A stretch of 64,000 nucleotides of DNA from Prevotella sp. E13-27 (GCF_023217965.1 NZ_JALPSC010000002.1:1178001-1242000), one strand, 5' to 3'; positions 1 to 9,109 are shown, counted from the stretch's first letter. Numbers and translations: made by a program. Notes: a model not told the origin generated them from the letters alone.

Positions 1-3000
1 TACTCAGGTTCAACTCATGAAACTGTACGTACGAAGGCTGAATGGGAAGCATTGTCTGACGAAGCTAAGGCTGCTTCACCTATCAGGAAGGATCCTCGTG
101 TCAATATTATCTCAGCGACGAGAATCAACAATGTCTATGGCGGTGGAGACCATGCTCGTGTAATCGGTAGCCCACATATCAACGTCAATATGGAGGAAGG
201 TACCTTGTTGGCTAAATATATAAAACAATATCCAGCATATTTGACTACTGACCAAACAGACACACGTATTAGTGGCACTACCGTTACGTGGCGTTGTCGT
301 GAGGGAGAAGCAGTTGGAACTGATGGCCACATGGGTATTCTCCCTGTTGGTACTATAGGTAATATCTTCGGTGGTGGAAACTACGCTGATGTTGAAGGTA
401 ATACGTACGTTGAAATCGGTACTGGTAAGCATCATAATGGTGAAGGTGAGGAAGTGGTAATCACTCCTGCTCGTAATGCAGCGTACATCACTGGTCGTGT
501 CTATGGTGGCGGTAACTTAGGTGATGTGACCGGTAATACTATTGTTGAAATGTGCAACGGCTATGTAGCTGACCGTATCTACGGTGGTGGTAAGGAAGGC
601 AATGTGGGAACTGTTACCTCGACATCTAAGCATACTGGCGCCAAAGCTCACGAGGGCTGTATCGGTAAGCCATCCGCCTTTGCTGCCAATACCGGTAAGT
701 GTACTGTCACCGTAAGTGGTGGACGTGTAGGACCATATACCTATAGTTATGGCAGCGATGTGATAGCAAAAGCAACACCTAATGCAATGGCTATGCCTGA
801 GGACTTCGGTTATGTATTCGGTGCTGGTCGAGGTGAGTTGACGAATCCTGCTACTGATCCAGATATTGACTTCAGAACCTACGTCAAAGAAACGGAGGTC
901 ATCATCAAGAATACCTATGAGGAGTCATTTGAAGGCGATTCCCTTGATCATATCGTCAAGTCACCTTTGATTGCCGGAGGTGTTTATGGTGGTTCTGAGA
1001 ACGGACGTGTACTCAACAATACCCATGTGAACATCTGGGGTGGCCAGATTGGTATTGGTGCTGGCATGTCAGAGGCATTTAATGAAGGTTCTCGTACATC
1101 GGAAGCGTACGCTGAAAGCGATTTCATCAATCCGACGACGGCTACGGCAGAGCAGATTACAGCAAAGGCTGCACTGATGCCTGAGTGTGCCGCATGGACG
1201 TATGGAAGTCCATGGTTGCCATACGATGAAAATGCAGGCAATGGTTATTATAAAACGGACACTTATGGCGCTGCCAGCACTACTGGTTCTGACGGTCATA
1301 CGTTCTATGGCAACGTCTTTGGTGGTGGCTCTGGTTACTTTGCCTATGCAAAGGGCGATGGCACTTACGAGTGGCTGCCGTCTGCCGGTCTGGTAGAGGG
1401 CGACACCTACGTGAACATCAGCGGTGGTCATATCCTGACGAACGTATATGGCGGTAACGAGCTGACAAATGTCACCGGTACTGCTCACGTCACGATGACG
1501 GGCGGTACGCTTGGTGTGCCTCGTACGCTGGCACAGATAGCTGCCCACCCCGTAACCTGCTACCTCTTCGGTGGCGGTAAGGGCGACCAGCGTGTACACT
1601 TCAACATGAGCACCAACGTAGGCCATGCTGTCGTAAACGTCTCTGGCGGTATCATCTACGGCTCCGTCTTCGGTGGCGGTGAGGATGGTCACGTCTTAGG
1701 CAACGTGACGATGAACATCGGTACGGCGGCAGTGGGAACCGAGGGACAGGAAGGCTACGTTGCAGCTGCCGGGCCAACCATCGGCACATGGGGCACCAGC
1801 TACGTCGAGGGTAACGTCTTCGGCGGTGGCCGTGGCTTCGCAGGCGATGCGCTGACTGCCGGCGTGGTGTGCGGCAATGTCGATATGAACATCAAGGGCG
1901 GCAACATGCTCGGCTCCATCTATGGTGGTGGCCGACTGGGTTCCATCGGTACCCATCTGGAGCCGTCTGACAATGCCAACTATGGCAAGCTGATACCTGA
2001 CGACAGAGACGAGGACTACGAGACGGGAGCTGACTATTTACAAGAGGGCTCCACTCACGGTCACGTCACCATCAACATCAGCGGCGGTACCATAGGTAAC
2101 AATAATGAGTACATCATACCTAATGCCACCAACATTGCGGCTGCTGGTATTGCAGAGACGGATATTAGCAAGTGGAAACCTGAGAGCGAGGATGGTAGTG
2201 AGTGGACAACCTGGAAGACTTATCATCATGTGCCCAGTACTACCTATGATACCTCTGATGGCAAATTGCACCACACAAGAGGTGGTAACGTTTATGCCGG
2301 AGGCATGGGACGTCGTGAGAATCTGAATGGTCAGGTCATCTCAATGGCAAGAGAGGGCATCAACTGGCTCAAGTTGGGTAATGTCAAGAGTACCAAACTG
2401 ACGATTACTGGTGGTACCATCAAGAGTAATGTCTATGGTGGTGGTGAGTACGGTGCCGTGCAAGGCAACCACAAAGTGCTTGATGGTAAAGGTAATCCTA
2501 TTGTTGTGAACGAAAAGAATGTGGTCGCTGGTACTGAAATTATCATCACCGGTGGTACCATCGGTTCCGAGATTCTTGGCAATAGTGCTTCAGACGTGAA
2601 ATACACCTATGGTAGCGTCTTTGGCGGCGGTACAGGTACGACAGACGATGTTGCGATGACTGATCCTGTTATAAAGGCTGATACGCTGGGAGCTTATGTT
2701 GCTGACAGTACGAGGATCACATTGACAAACGCTATCGTGAAAGCCAGCGTCTTTGGCGGTGGTGAGTTGAGTGCTGTGGGTGGTAACACTAATGTCAATA
2801 TCAGTGGAACTACTGCGATAGGACGCAACGAGGTACGGCCAAAGAGTGACCCAAATCCAGGCTACGTAATGTTCGGTAGCTGGCGTATGGGTAACGTCTA
2901 TGGCGGTGGCCGCGGTAGTGAGAAGGCTGCTATTGCCGGACTGGTAAAGGGTAATACCAACGTGCGCATCGAGGGCGGTCATATCTATCATAACGTCTAT

Positions 3001-5502
3001 GGCGGTGGCGCCTTAGGCTCTGTGGGTTCCTTCTTCGTTTCGGGAGCATCCGATGGAGGAACGGCACCAGGAAACATACCTGCAGGCGTTCCTTACTGGA
3101 CGGTTGGTCCAGGTGGTACAACGGGTTCGAAAGGTTCAGAAGAAGGTGACAAGTACACCGGTATAGCTACTGTCACCATCACTGGCGGTACGATTGGTAT
3201 CAGCGGACGTGACAATGGTATGGTGTTCGGCTCATCGCGCGGTGACATCGCAGCACCGACTGGCTCACCCACTCCCATGGATCCATATAACAAGGTTGCT
3301 TGGGTTAGAGGAACCGTTGTCAACATCGGTACTGAAAACGGTAATAGAACCACACCGCTTATCAAAGGTTCTGTCTATGGCGGTGGTGAGAATGGTCACA
3401 ACTACCGGAATGCTACCGTGAATGTGCTTAGCGGCACCATCGGTATTCCGGATAAGAATCCTGCTACCGGTGCGGATGAAGAATGGTGGGACTTCAGTGA
3501 TGCTGGAAGAACTGCCGAACAAAATACCGCGCTCAATGCGGAATACCGCGCTTATCGTGGTAACGTCTATGGTGCCGGTAGCGGTACTGACACCTATAAA
3601 GGTGCTGGCGGTAAGGAGTATCACAACCCGAGAGCCGGTATGGTAGGCGGCAGTACCGTGGTCAACATCAAGGGCGGTCACATAGGACGCTCTGTCTATG
3701 GTGCCGGTGCTATGGCATCGCTGGGTAATATTATTAATGCAGGCGATACTATTACAAAGATTGTCGCTGGTGAAAAGCAATATGGCTCTGCCGTTCACTA
3801 TGATGAAACAAAGAGTTTTGCCCTCAGCTGGCCATATCTGTTTAACTTTGTTCCCCAGACGGGTAAGGCTACGGTCAATGTGACGGGTGGTCACATCGGT
3901 ACGTTGAATGTTGATGGCGGCGACGTCTATGGCAGTGCCCGTGGTGAGGCTGGCGACCGTTATGAGATGGCACACTTTGCATACGCTAACGAAACCGTGG
4001 TAAATATCGATTATCCTGAGACGGCAGAGATGAACAGTGCTATAGAGTCTGACTACGACATACCTTGCGTCACTGGCTCCGTACATGGCAGCGGTGAGAA
4101 CGGCTATGTGTATGGCGACACCCATGTAACGCTGAACAAGGGTCTCATCGGCCACTCGCTCTACGGCGGCGGTAAGGGTAAGGGCACCTATACACAGAGT
4201 CTGAACAAGATTGGCGGTGGCGGCACTTATGATGCCAAGATCTACAGTCTTATCGCTGGTAAGGTGTTCGGCAACACCTACGTCACCATGAACGACGGCT
4301 ATGTAGGACGCAACGTCTATGGCGGTGGTAACATGGCCTCTGTAGGTAAGGGAAGCTACGCCGGCGGTGCTGACGACTACTATCCTGCCGGCTATGGCGA
4401 GAAGATCACCGGCAACTTGTGGTCAAGTGCAGCCGATGGTGATGCTGCATGGGAGTTCCTGAATAGTGGTAAGACAACTGTTAATGTCATCAGCGGTAAC
4501 GTAGGCTACATTGACGAGAGCAACCCTGCCAACAGCATGAAGAACGAGTTGCCTTACGGTAATGTCATCGGTGGCAGTGCCGGTGAGGCTGCACCAAACC
4601 TTCCTGCAGATCTGCTCGAGAACCGCTACCTCTATAGCCCAGCCTTCTACTCTGGCTATGTTAACGAGACCGATGTCACTATCGGTGGATACCGCTGTAA
4701 GACGGCTTATACGGGTCATGTCGTAGGCGAACTGATTACTGCTAATGATTTCAAAGATGTGGCAGTTGGTGATACAGCCAAGTGGCAGCTCGTTGGTCCT
4801 ACTATCTTCGCCAATGTCTATGGCGGTGGTCAGGACGGTCACGTGCGTCGCGATACTAAGGTGACTGTCTTAAGTGGAGAGATTGGCCGTCCGTATAATA
4901 GTGATAACGTGGCCATCTTGGGCAATCTGCAACTCGTCAACGGCTCGCTGAACCCACAGTGGCTCCACCGCGGCAATGTCTATGGTGGCGGCTCGGGTAT
5001 CACGCAGTACACTTCTACGTTGCAGTATAAGGATGGTACACCTGACGCTGACAAGATTCCAACAACAGGCTACAGCAGCTCTTCCGGTTCTGTGTCACGC
5101 TTCACTGAGGTAAATGTCCTGGGCGGCATCGTTCACCGTAATGTCTATGGCGGTGGTTCGCTGGGTTCTGTCGGTGCCCCTGATTTGGGACAGGGATATG
5201 ACCCATATAAGAAAGACCTGAGTGAGGGTAATAAAGCCAATTGGGGCAAGCAGTCACAGTGTACTGTCAACATCAGTAGTCAGATAGGTACAGTTCTCAA
5301 CAGCCGCTCTCACTACGGCGGTGATGTCTTCGGTGCATGCCGCGGCAACACGTCGCTGAATGCCGATGAGTTCGGTACTGCAGTCTGGACGCGTGTCAGC
5401 ATTCTCGACGGTGCCACCATCTTTGGTAACGTCTTCGGTGGCGGCGATACCGGTATAGTGAAGAAAAATGCCGAAGTTATTATCGGTGATAACGCCGAGT
5501 AA
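1..5502 (+). CDS. Giant repetitive adhesin-like surface protein, 3' part (5' end outside window)
   Basis: The frame is open from base 1, so the gene begins upstream; the TTG at 52 is only the first possible start codon and is not credible. At least 1,833 residues are visible. The protein consists of many imperfect repeats of roughly 50-110 residues, each with a Gly-rich NVYGGG or NVFGGG turn followed by a V-x-G-N-T-x-V-x-I-x-GG-x-IG strand pattern, the kind of sequence expected of a beta-helix or beta-solenoid. I infer an exported, surface-exposed adhesin-like protein; no enzymatic motif is visible. The last residues still belong to a repeat (NVFGGGDTG then NAEVIIG) and no type IX secretion C-terminal domain follows, so the export route is unclear. 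A strong terminator follows at 5522 and an IS66 element inserts 85 bases after the stop. The repeat character is certain; the function is inference. Confidence 0.8.
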   Translation, partial: YSGSTHETVRTKAEWEALSDEAKAASPIRKDPRVNIISATRINNVYGGGDHARVIGSPHINVNMEEGTLLAKYIKQYPAYLTTDQTDTRISGTTVTWRCREGEAVGTDGHMGILPVGTIGNIFGGGNYADVEGNTYVEIGTGKHHNGEGEEVVITPARNAAYITGRVYGGGNLGDVTGNTIVEMCNGYVADRIYGGGKEGNVGTVTSTSKHTGAKAHEGCIGKPSAFAANTGKCTVTVSGGRVGPYTYSYGSDVIAKATPNAMAMPEDFGYVFGAGRGELTNPATDPDIDFRTYVKETEVIIKNTYEESFEGDSLDHIVKSPLIAGGVYGGSENGRVLNNTHVNIWGGQIGIGAGMSEAFNEGSRTSEAYAESDFINPTTATAEQITAKAALMPECAAWTYGSPWLPYDENAGNGYYKTDTYGAASTTGSDGHTFYGNVFGGGSGYFAYAKGDGTYEWLPSAGLVEGDTYVNISGGHILTNVYGGNELTNVTGTAHVTMTGGTLGVPRTLAQIAAHPVTCYLFGGGKGDQRVHFNMSTNVGHAVVNVSGGIIYGSVFGGGEDGHVLGNVTMNIGTAAVGTEGQEGYVAAAGPTIGTWGTSYVEGNVFGGGRGFAGDALTAGVVCGNVDMNIKGGNMLGSIYGGGRLGSIGTHLEPSDNANYGKLIPDDRDEDYETGADYLQEGSTHGHVTINISGGTIGNNNEYIIPNATNIAAAGIAETDISKWKPESEDGSEWTTWKTYHHVPSTTYDTSDGKLHHTRGGNVYAGGMGRRENLNGQVISMAREGINWLKLGNVKSTKLTITGGTIKSNVYGGGEYGAVQGNHKVLDGKGNPIVVNEKNVVAGTEIIITGGTIGSEILGNSASDVKYTYGSVFGGGTGTTDDVAMTDPVIKADTLGAYVADSTRITLTNAIVKASVFGGGELSAVGGNTNVNISGTTAIGRNEVRPKSDPNPGYVMFGSWRMGNVYGGGRGSEKAAIAGLVKGNTNVRIEGGHIYHNVYGGGALGSVGSFFVSGASDGGTAPGNIPAGVPYWTVGPGGTTGSKGSEEGDKYTGIATVTITGGTIGISGRDNGMVFGSSRGDIAAPTGSPTPMDPYNKVAWVRGTVVNIGTENGNRTTPLIKGSVYGGGENGHNYRNATVNVLSGTIGIPDKNPATGADEEWWDFSDAGRTAEQNTALNAEYRAYRGNVYGAGSGTDTYKGAGGKEYHNPRAGMVGGSTVVNIKGGHIGRSVYGAGAMASLGNIINAGDTITKIVAGEKQYGSAVHYDETKSFALSWPYLFNFVPQTGKATVNVTGGHIGTLNVDGGDVYGSARGEAGDRYEMAHFAYANETVVNIDYPETAEMNSAIESDYDIPCVTGSVHGSGENGYVYGDTHVTLNKGLIGHSLYGGGKGKGTYTQSLNKIGGGGTYDAKIYSLIAGKVFGNTYVTMNDGYVGRNVYGGGNMASVGKGSYAGGADDYYPAGYGEKITGNLWSSAADGDAAWEFLNSGKTTVNVISGNVGYIDESNPANSMKNELPYGNVIGGSAGEAAPNLPADLLENRYLYSPAFYSGYVNETDVTIGGYRCKTAYTGHVVGELITANDFKDVAVGDTAKWQLVGPTIFANVYGGGQDGHVRRDTKVTVLSGEIGRPYNSDNVAILGNLQLVNGSLNPQWLHRGNVYGGGSGITQYTSTLQYKDGTPDADKIPTTGYSSSSGSVSRFTEVNVLGGIVHRNVYGGGSLGSVGAPDLGQGYDPYKKDLSEGNKANWGKQSQCTVNISSQIGTVLNSRSHYGGDVFGACRGNTSLNADEFGTAVWTRVSILDGATIFGNVFGGGDTGIVKKNAEVIIGDNAE

Positions 5503-5521
5503 CCGCCAAGGCTATGAAACT

Positions 5522-5567
5522 AAATGGGGGCTGGCAGAATAGTAATCTGTCAGTCCCCATTTTTGTT
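5522..5567 (+). terminator. Rho-independent terminator of the repetitive surface protein gene
   Basis: A long inverted repeat, AATGGGGGCTGGCAGA against TCTGTCAGTCCCCATT, encloses a 7-base loop and is followed by TTTTTG. It lies 20 bases after the stop codon at 5502. Confidence 0.85.
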
Positions 5568-5578
5568 AAGTGTAGGCA

Positions 5579-5586
5579 TTTTCTTT
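5579..5586. repeat. 8-bp target site duplication of the IS66 element (left copy)
   Basis: TTTTCTTT directly abuts the left inverted repeat. The identical 8 bases sit at 8170-8177 against the right inverted repeat. An 8-bp duplication is the usual length for the IS66 family. Confidence 0.9.
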
Positions 5587-5689
5587 GTAAGCATTCGATA
5601 AACTACAGGTAGTAGTACCTATATATTACAGTAACAGCAGCTACATCATTTTCGATTTGTAACTGCTGTTGCTATTTGTTAGTGTCTGT

Positions 5690-7291
5690 TCATGCTTTCT
5701 TTGTCATAATGGCTTCTGGATGCTTCATTTTCCACTTATGCGGCAGTAATTCTATCAGTTCCTCTGGTTTTGCCTTCGCACAATATGGCATCTGGCTGAT
5801 AATGTCATTGAGGTAATCCCTCGGATTGACATCATGGTTCCTGCATGTTGCCAGTAGTGAGCAGACGACAGCCATATTCTGTGCAGCCTCGTGATTTCCA
5901 CAGAAGAGATAGTTCTTCCTGCCCAGCGTGATGGGACGTATCTCATTCTCCGCAAGATTGTTGTCAAGCAGGAGTCTTCCGTCCTCCAGATAGCGCATCA
6001 TATTGTCCCAGCGGGTATAGGCATAGGTGATGGCCTTGCCTATCAGTGAACTCTCGCTGTACTTCACCCCCTCGGTCTCCATCCACAGTTTCATGGCTTC
6101 CATAATGGGACGGGCGAGTTCCTGACGCTTGGCCTTGCGCTCATCGGGTGACAGTCCTGCACCATCGCACATGTTTTCTATTTTGTAGAGATGTTGTATC
6201 TCCGTAAGGGCATGTTCTGCCATCGGGCGGTTCTCATCGAGTGCCTGCTCAAAATGGCGACGGATATGTACCATGCAGTTAACCAGCCACACGTCAGGAT
6301 TTGTCTTGAAGGCCGTCTCATAGCCCACAAAACCGTCACATTGTAGATATCCCTTAAAATCGTATTTGTTTGCCAGTGCTTCTATCACTGCTCCTGCCCT
6401 GGAGCCCTGGTCGTAATGGAAGAGCACCAGCCGCTGGATTACAGCCCTCACCATCCAGAGATATTCCTTCGCTGCCCTGTGGGTATCCTTGTTCATCACT
6501 GGCGTGGTGGTCTCATCTGCCTGTACATAGTCGGCTTTCATCACCTCTGCCTTGAGCACTTCATAAAGTGGCCTGAGCAATTCCATCGTCTGCTTGAACC
6601 AACCGTCCATAGTACTTTCCGTAAGACCCTTCATGCCAAGATGACTGTACTGTTTAATCTGACGGTAGTAAGGCATGTGGTACTCATATTTCTGAAGCAG
6701 GATCTCTGCCAGCAGGCTGGCACCGGCTATGCCCTTGTAGATAGGCAGAAGGGGCATTGGGGCTATCAGCACTCCACTCATTCCTTTTGGCGCAGTAGCG
6801 GTATTATCCTTCAGACCCCACTTCTCGCGGATGATCTCCTTGATATACAGCTGGCCAGGTTTGTGCTCCACGATACGTGTCACCTCCTGGCCAATCTTCT
6901 TATAGAGATTCGTGTCGAGATTATCCGGTGTGAGTATTACCTGTTCCAGTACAGGAAGATCCTCCATCATGATACGGTTCTTCCTGTCCTGACGGCGCTC
7001 CTCCTTGGTCTTCGTGATCTTCTCCACAGCCTCGTCATGGGCATCTGCTATCTGCTGTGCATTTTCAGGCAGCATACTAGCAAAGAGGTCCGGGTAGTTG
7101 GGATCGATGATGGGGAGCTTTTCGGACTTGCGCCCGAAGAGCTGGCGGTTAAGCCATGCCACTTGGGCTGTCAGTTCCTTGATGCGCTCGTTAAGGGAAT
7201 CCACCTCCTTCTTATGGTTCTCGGACAATGTGGCGATAGAGGCGTTGAGCGTCTCTATCGTTTTCATATACATCTCTTCTCTTTCTTCCAT
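5690..7291 (-). CDS. tnpC: IS66 family transposase TnpC (DDE transposase)
   Basis: A 533-residue protein starting at an ATG. Residues 1-50 are a heptad-like coiled coil, followed by the family motif LFGRKSEK (about 51-58). The catalytic triad of a DDE transposase is visible as D259 (in QADETTTP), D319 (in QCDGFVGY) and E448 (in DNNLAENEIRP). The CxxC zinc ribbon found in many IS66 transposases is not apparent between residues 110 and 160. It would cut and join the element ends, probably needing TnpA and TnpB. A -7 box at 7316-7323, about 25 bases before the ATG, suggests this gene has its own promoter in addition to read-through from tnpAB. Confidence 0.95.
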   Translation of the reverse strand: MEEREEMYMKTIETLNASIATLSENHKKEVDSLNERIKELTAQVAWLNRQLFGRKSEKLPIIDPNYPDLFASMLPENAQQIADAHDEAVEKITKTKEERRQDRKNRIMMEDLPVLEQVILTPDNLDTNLYKKIGQEVTRIVEHKPGQLYIKEIIREKWGLKDNTATAPKGMSGVLIAPMPLLPIYKGIAGASLLAEILLQKYEYHMPYYRQIKQYSHLGMKGLTESTMDGWFKQTMELLRPLYEVLKAEVMKADYVQADETTTPVMNKDTHRAAKEYLWMVRAVIQRLVLFHYDQGSRAGAVIEALANKYDFKGYLQCDGFVGYETAFKTNPDVWLVNCMVHIRRHFEQALDENRPMAEHALTEIQHLYKIENMCDGAGLSPDERKAKRQELARPIMEAMKLWMETEGVKYSESSLIGKAITYAYTRWDNMMRYLEDGRLLLDNNLAENEIRPITLGRKNYLFCGNHEAAQNMAVVCSLLATCRNHDVNPRDYLNDIISQMPYCAKAKPEELIELLPHKWKMKHPEAIMTKKA

Positions 7292-7315
7292 TGTCCGTAC
7301 CTTTTAAATATAGTG

Positions 7316-7323
7316 CAAAGGTA
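7316..7323 (-). promoter_or_regulatory. -7 box of internal tnpC promoter
   Basis: The minus strand reads TACCTTTG, matching the Bacteroidetes TAnnTTTG consensus. Expected transcription start is about 7309, giving an 18-base leader to the tnpC ATG. No clear -33 TTTG is seen. Confidence 0.6.
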
Positions 7324-7401
7324 CAAAAAATATCTGAGAAAGAAGAATATTTTGTACTATAAATAACTAATAATCAGTAATATATGTGTAATAAATTTTG
7401 T

Positions 7402-7770
7402 CTATACCACATACTCCCTCCGTTGTGCGCGAAGGCGCCTGAGTCGCTGGTCAGGAGACTCCTGTATGCCCTCCACCATTACTACAAGATCGCGCCACTC
7501 CATCTGATAACTCCGAGTATTCTCATCATACTCAGGCAGCTTGAAGCGCCCTGCCTCCAAACGCTTGACGTACATTACCATACCGCCATCCTCTGCATGG
7601 AGCAACTTCATCAGCTTACGACTTGAGCCGATGAAGATGAATACGTCACCATTACGCACGTCACTTCTCATCTTCTCATGCACAACACCGCAGAGAGAGC
7701 TGATGCCTTTACGCATATCAGTTCTTCCCGGGCACAGATAGTAGCGCATTGTATCGTTAAGGCAGAACAT
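7402..7770 (-). CDS. tnpB: IS66 family accessory protein TnpB
   Basis: A 122-residue protein of the IS66 Orf2 family. It shows the typical opening with MRYYLCPGRTDMRKGI near residues 8-23, the GDVFIFIGSSRKLMKLL core (about 41-57) and VMYVKRLEAGRFKLP (about 65-79). The molecular role of IS66 Orf2 is not settled, but it is needed for efficient transposition in studied IS66 elements. Its start overlaps the end of tnpA by 14 bases, suggesting translational coupling. The residue pattern and context make the call secure. Confidence 0.93.
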   Translation of the reverse strand: MFCLNDTMRYYLCPGRTDMRKGISSLCGVVHEKMRSDVRNGDVFIFIGSSRKLMKLLHAEDGGMVMYVKRLEAGRFKLPEYDENTRSYQMEWRDLVVMVEGIQESPDQRLRRLRAQRREYVV

Positions 7771-8077
7771 GGTTCACAAGGCTTTTGTCCAACAGATCGC
7801 GTAGCACATCCTCCGTGCCACTGCCGAAGTGGGCACGAAGACCATTGGGAAACAAGAGAGTGGCACCAGTGGGCACAGAACCGGAAAATACAGGGTCGGC
7901 ATGTTGGGAGAAACTGATAGGAGCTATTGGTAGCTGCGGCTTCTTCTCTGAATCAGCTTTCCTGCGCCAGTAGGTATAGGTAGAGTAATTGATACCAGAC
8001 TCTTTCAAGTAACTCATCAGTGGCTTACCACTCTGCTGTAGGTCTAACTGCAGCACTTCAAATTCTTCCTTAGTCAT
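7757..8077 (-). CDS. tnpA: IS66 family accessory protein TnpA-like (Orf1)
   Basis: A 106-residue protein, counted from the ATG at 8077; a GTG nine codons upstream is possible but lies too close to the transcription start. The N-terminal part (about residues 1-40, with SYLKESGINYSTYTYWRRK) has the helix-turn-helix look of IS66 Orf1 proteins and probably binds DNA. The C-terminal part is variable. It is the first gene of the IS operon, downstream of a -7 box at 8116-8123. Confidence 0.85.
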   Translation of the reverse strand: MTKEEFEVLQLDLQQSGKPLMSYLKESGINYSTYTYWRRKADSEKKPQLPIAPISFSQHADPVFSGSVPTGATLLFPNGLRAHFGSGTEDVLRDLLDKSLVNHVLP

Positions 8078-8115
8078 AAAAATAACAGTTGTAGTTCGGT
8101 GCACTATTGCGACTG

Positions 8116-8123
8116 CAAAGGTA
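8116..8123 (-). promoter_or_regulatory. -7 box of the IS66 tnpA-tnpB promoter
   Basis: The minus strand reads TACCTTTG, a perfect TAnnTTTG match, placing transcription start near 8109, about 31 bases before the tnpA ATG. Confidence 0.6.
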
Positions 8124-8205
8124 CTATCAAACTACAACTGCTACAACGTGTATTTCAACGAATGCTTACTTTTCTTTTTATAGCATATAGAAGTGACTAC
8201 CATAG

Positions 8206-8382
8206 TTCACGTCCATCGTCTGCCAGACCCCACGCGTAGTACCCCTGAGTGTGCTGCGCCGCGACGTGCATATAGAAGAGCCTGGATTCAGTGTGGCACA
8301 ATTCGCTACCGCCGTGGCCAACGAACTAATGTGGGCATTGGAAGGCCTGGTAGAGGAAGTGACGGTTTACGGATTAAAGTAG
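8206..8382 (+). pseudogene. Tail of an unidentified gene, part of a degraded accessory module
   Basis: An open stretch of 58 codons ends in TAG at 8380-8382 (last residues EEVTVYGLK) but is closed upstream by a stop at 8203 and has no start codon with a ribosome site. It looks like the C-terminal remnant of a small protein. I do not recognise the family. Bases 8285-8352 recur at 62999-63066 with a single mismatch, which shows this piece belongs to a module present twice in the window. A different frame (8193-8405) is also open, so the true coding frame is not certain. Confidence 0.45.
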
Positions 8383-8415
8383 AAAAACGACCGACCTTAG
8401 TTTAGTTATACAATT

Positions 8416-8552
8416 ATACAGTTATACAGTTAAAAAAATGGGATACATCATTTCTTCTATTATTATATAACTTATTGATATATAGATATTTATATATAAA
8501 ATAAGGAAAAAGCATACCCTCAAAAATAAACTGTATTACTGTATAACTGTAT
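8416..8552. repeat. Inverted repeat around an A/T-rich core upstream of the DUF3987 relic
   Basis: The left arm at 8416-8430 (ATACAGTTATACAGT) is the exact complement of the right arm at 8538-8552. The left arm belongs to an 8-bp tandem run (TTATACAR three times, from 8407 to about 8431). The 107-base core is almost entirely A/T. The architecture parallels the inverted repeat at 36583-36792. Confidence 0.75.
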
Positions 8553-8601
8553 AGATTTCCTAAAAGTATTATTTAATTATTCTCTAAAAAGCTAATAATC
8601 A

Positions 8602-8859
8602 ATGAGATACGACATAACAACAAAGAAGGCACCCGAGATGCCTAACCTCGGAAAGGGTACAGAATGTATCAAATTACTGCTCTCACAGGCCTCAAAAGAC
8701 ATGTACGAACCCCTCGTTCCGATGCTTTTCCCCTCACTTGGCGCACATATCAGCGGCGCAGAATTTCAGTATCCTGATCGCAGTTGGAAGGAAATGTGTG
8801 GCCAAATGGCTAATCTGGTTGGCGAATCGGGGTGTAACAAGGGTCAATTTGGAGTATAA
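8602..8859 (+). pseudogene. Truncated DUF3987-like protein (mobile-element primase/helicase-associated family)
   Basis: This 85-residue frame starts with ATG and carries YEPLVPMLFPSLGAHISG and a PDRSWKEMCGQM motif followed by LVGESGCNKGQ, which I recognise as the beginning of the DUF3987 domain found in Bacteroidales VirE/primase-like proteins. Family members are several hundred residues long. Here the frame stops right after the expected nucleotide-binding loop, and the sequence then passes into a 22-bp repeat array. It is therefore a truncated remnant. Pieces of the same gene survive at 63070-63130. Confidence 0.7.
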
Positions 8860-8882
8860 TTATAAACCCAAAAACGCTTAGT

Positions 8883-8948
8883 CTAAACGCTCGTAGCAAT
8901 CTTACTAAACGCTCTGGGCGTTCTTACTAAACGTTGCTCTGCGTTCTC
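8883..8948. repeat. 22-bp tandem repeat array (three units)
   Basis: Units at 8883-8904, 8905-8926 and 8927-8948 each begin CTAAACG and end near CTTA, with a partly conserved GCGTT in between. The middle unit contains AACGC-TCTGG-GCGTT, a 5-bp hairpin. Related arrays of the same period occur at 36976-37085 (opposite orientation) and 63157-63222. Confidence 0.85.
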
Positions 8949-8976
8949 TATGTTTCTGTAGTAAAAACTTTAGATA

Positions 8977-9023
8977 TAAAGCAATCGGGCTAAGCTCTTG
9001 TGAACTTAGCCCGATTTGCTTTG
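8977..9023 (-). terminator. Terminator downstream of tRNA-Pro
   Basis: A long stem pairs CAAATCGGGCTAAGTT with the complementary run at 8979-8996 around a short loop. On the minus strand it is followed by TTTATATC, so it likely ends the tRNA-Pro transcript. Confidence 0.7.
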
Positions 9024-9024
9024 G

Positions 9025-9097
9025 TCGAGGTGACAGGACTCGAACCTGCGACAGCCTGGTCCCAAACCAGGAACGCTACCAACTGCGCTACACCTCG
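9025..9097 (-). tRNA. tRNA-Pro (anticodon UGG)
   Basis: Reading the minus strand, a 7-bp acceptor stem CGAGGTG/CACCTCG, a D arm, the anticodon stem CCTGG/CCAGG with loop TTTGGGA (anticodon TGG), and a T arm with GGTTCGAGTCC are all present. The discriminator base is A and no CCA is encoded. A -7 box lies 13 bases upstream and a terminator follows immediately. Confidence 0.96.
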
Positions 9098-9109
9098 TTT
9101 TTGCGGGTG

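Larger units (their letters stand above)
5587..8169 (-). mobile_element. Complete IS66-family insertion sequence (2,583 bp)
   Basis: The ends are GTAAGCATTCG at 5587-5597 and its exact complement at 8159-8169, both within terminal inverted repeats beginning GTAAGC as is usual for IS66. Inside are the three family genes in order on the minus strand: tnpA (7757-8077), tnpB (7402-7770) and tnpC (5690-7291). The intact 8-bp duplication TTTTCTTT on both sides and undamaged reading frames indicate a fairly recent insertion that is probably still active. The target lies between the surface protein's terminator and the relic module at 8.2 kb, so no obvious gene was broken. Confidence 0.95.

Noticed and set aside
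3265..4155. 296-residue minus-strand frame inside the giant surface protein
   Set aside because: It is a shadow of the repetitive plus-strand gene, with low-complexity composition and no domain.
6416..7366. 316-residue plus-strand frame opposite tnpC
   Set aside because: It is antisense to a clear DDE transposase and has no protein family character.
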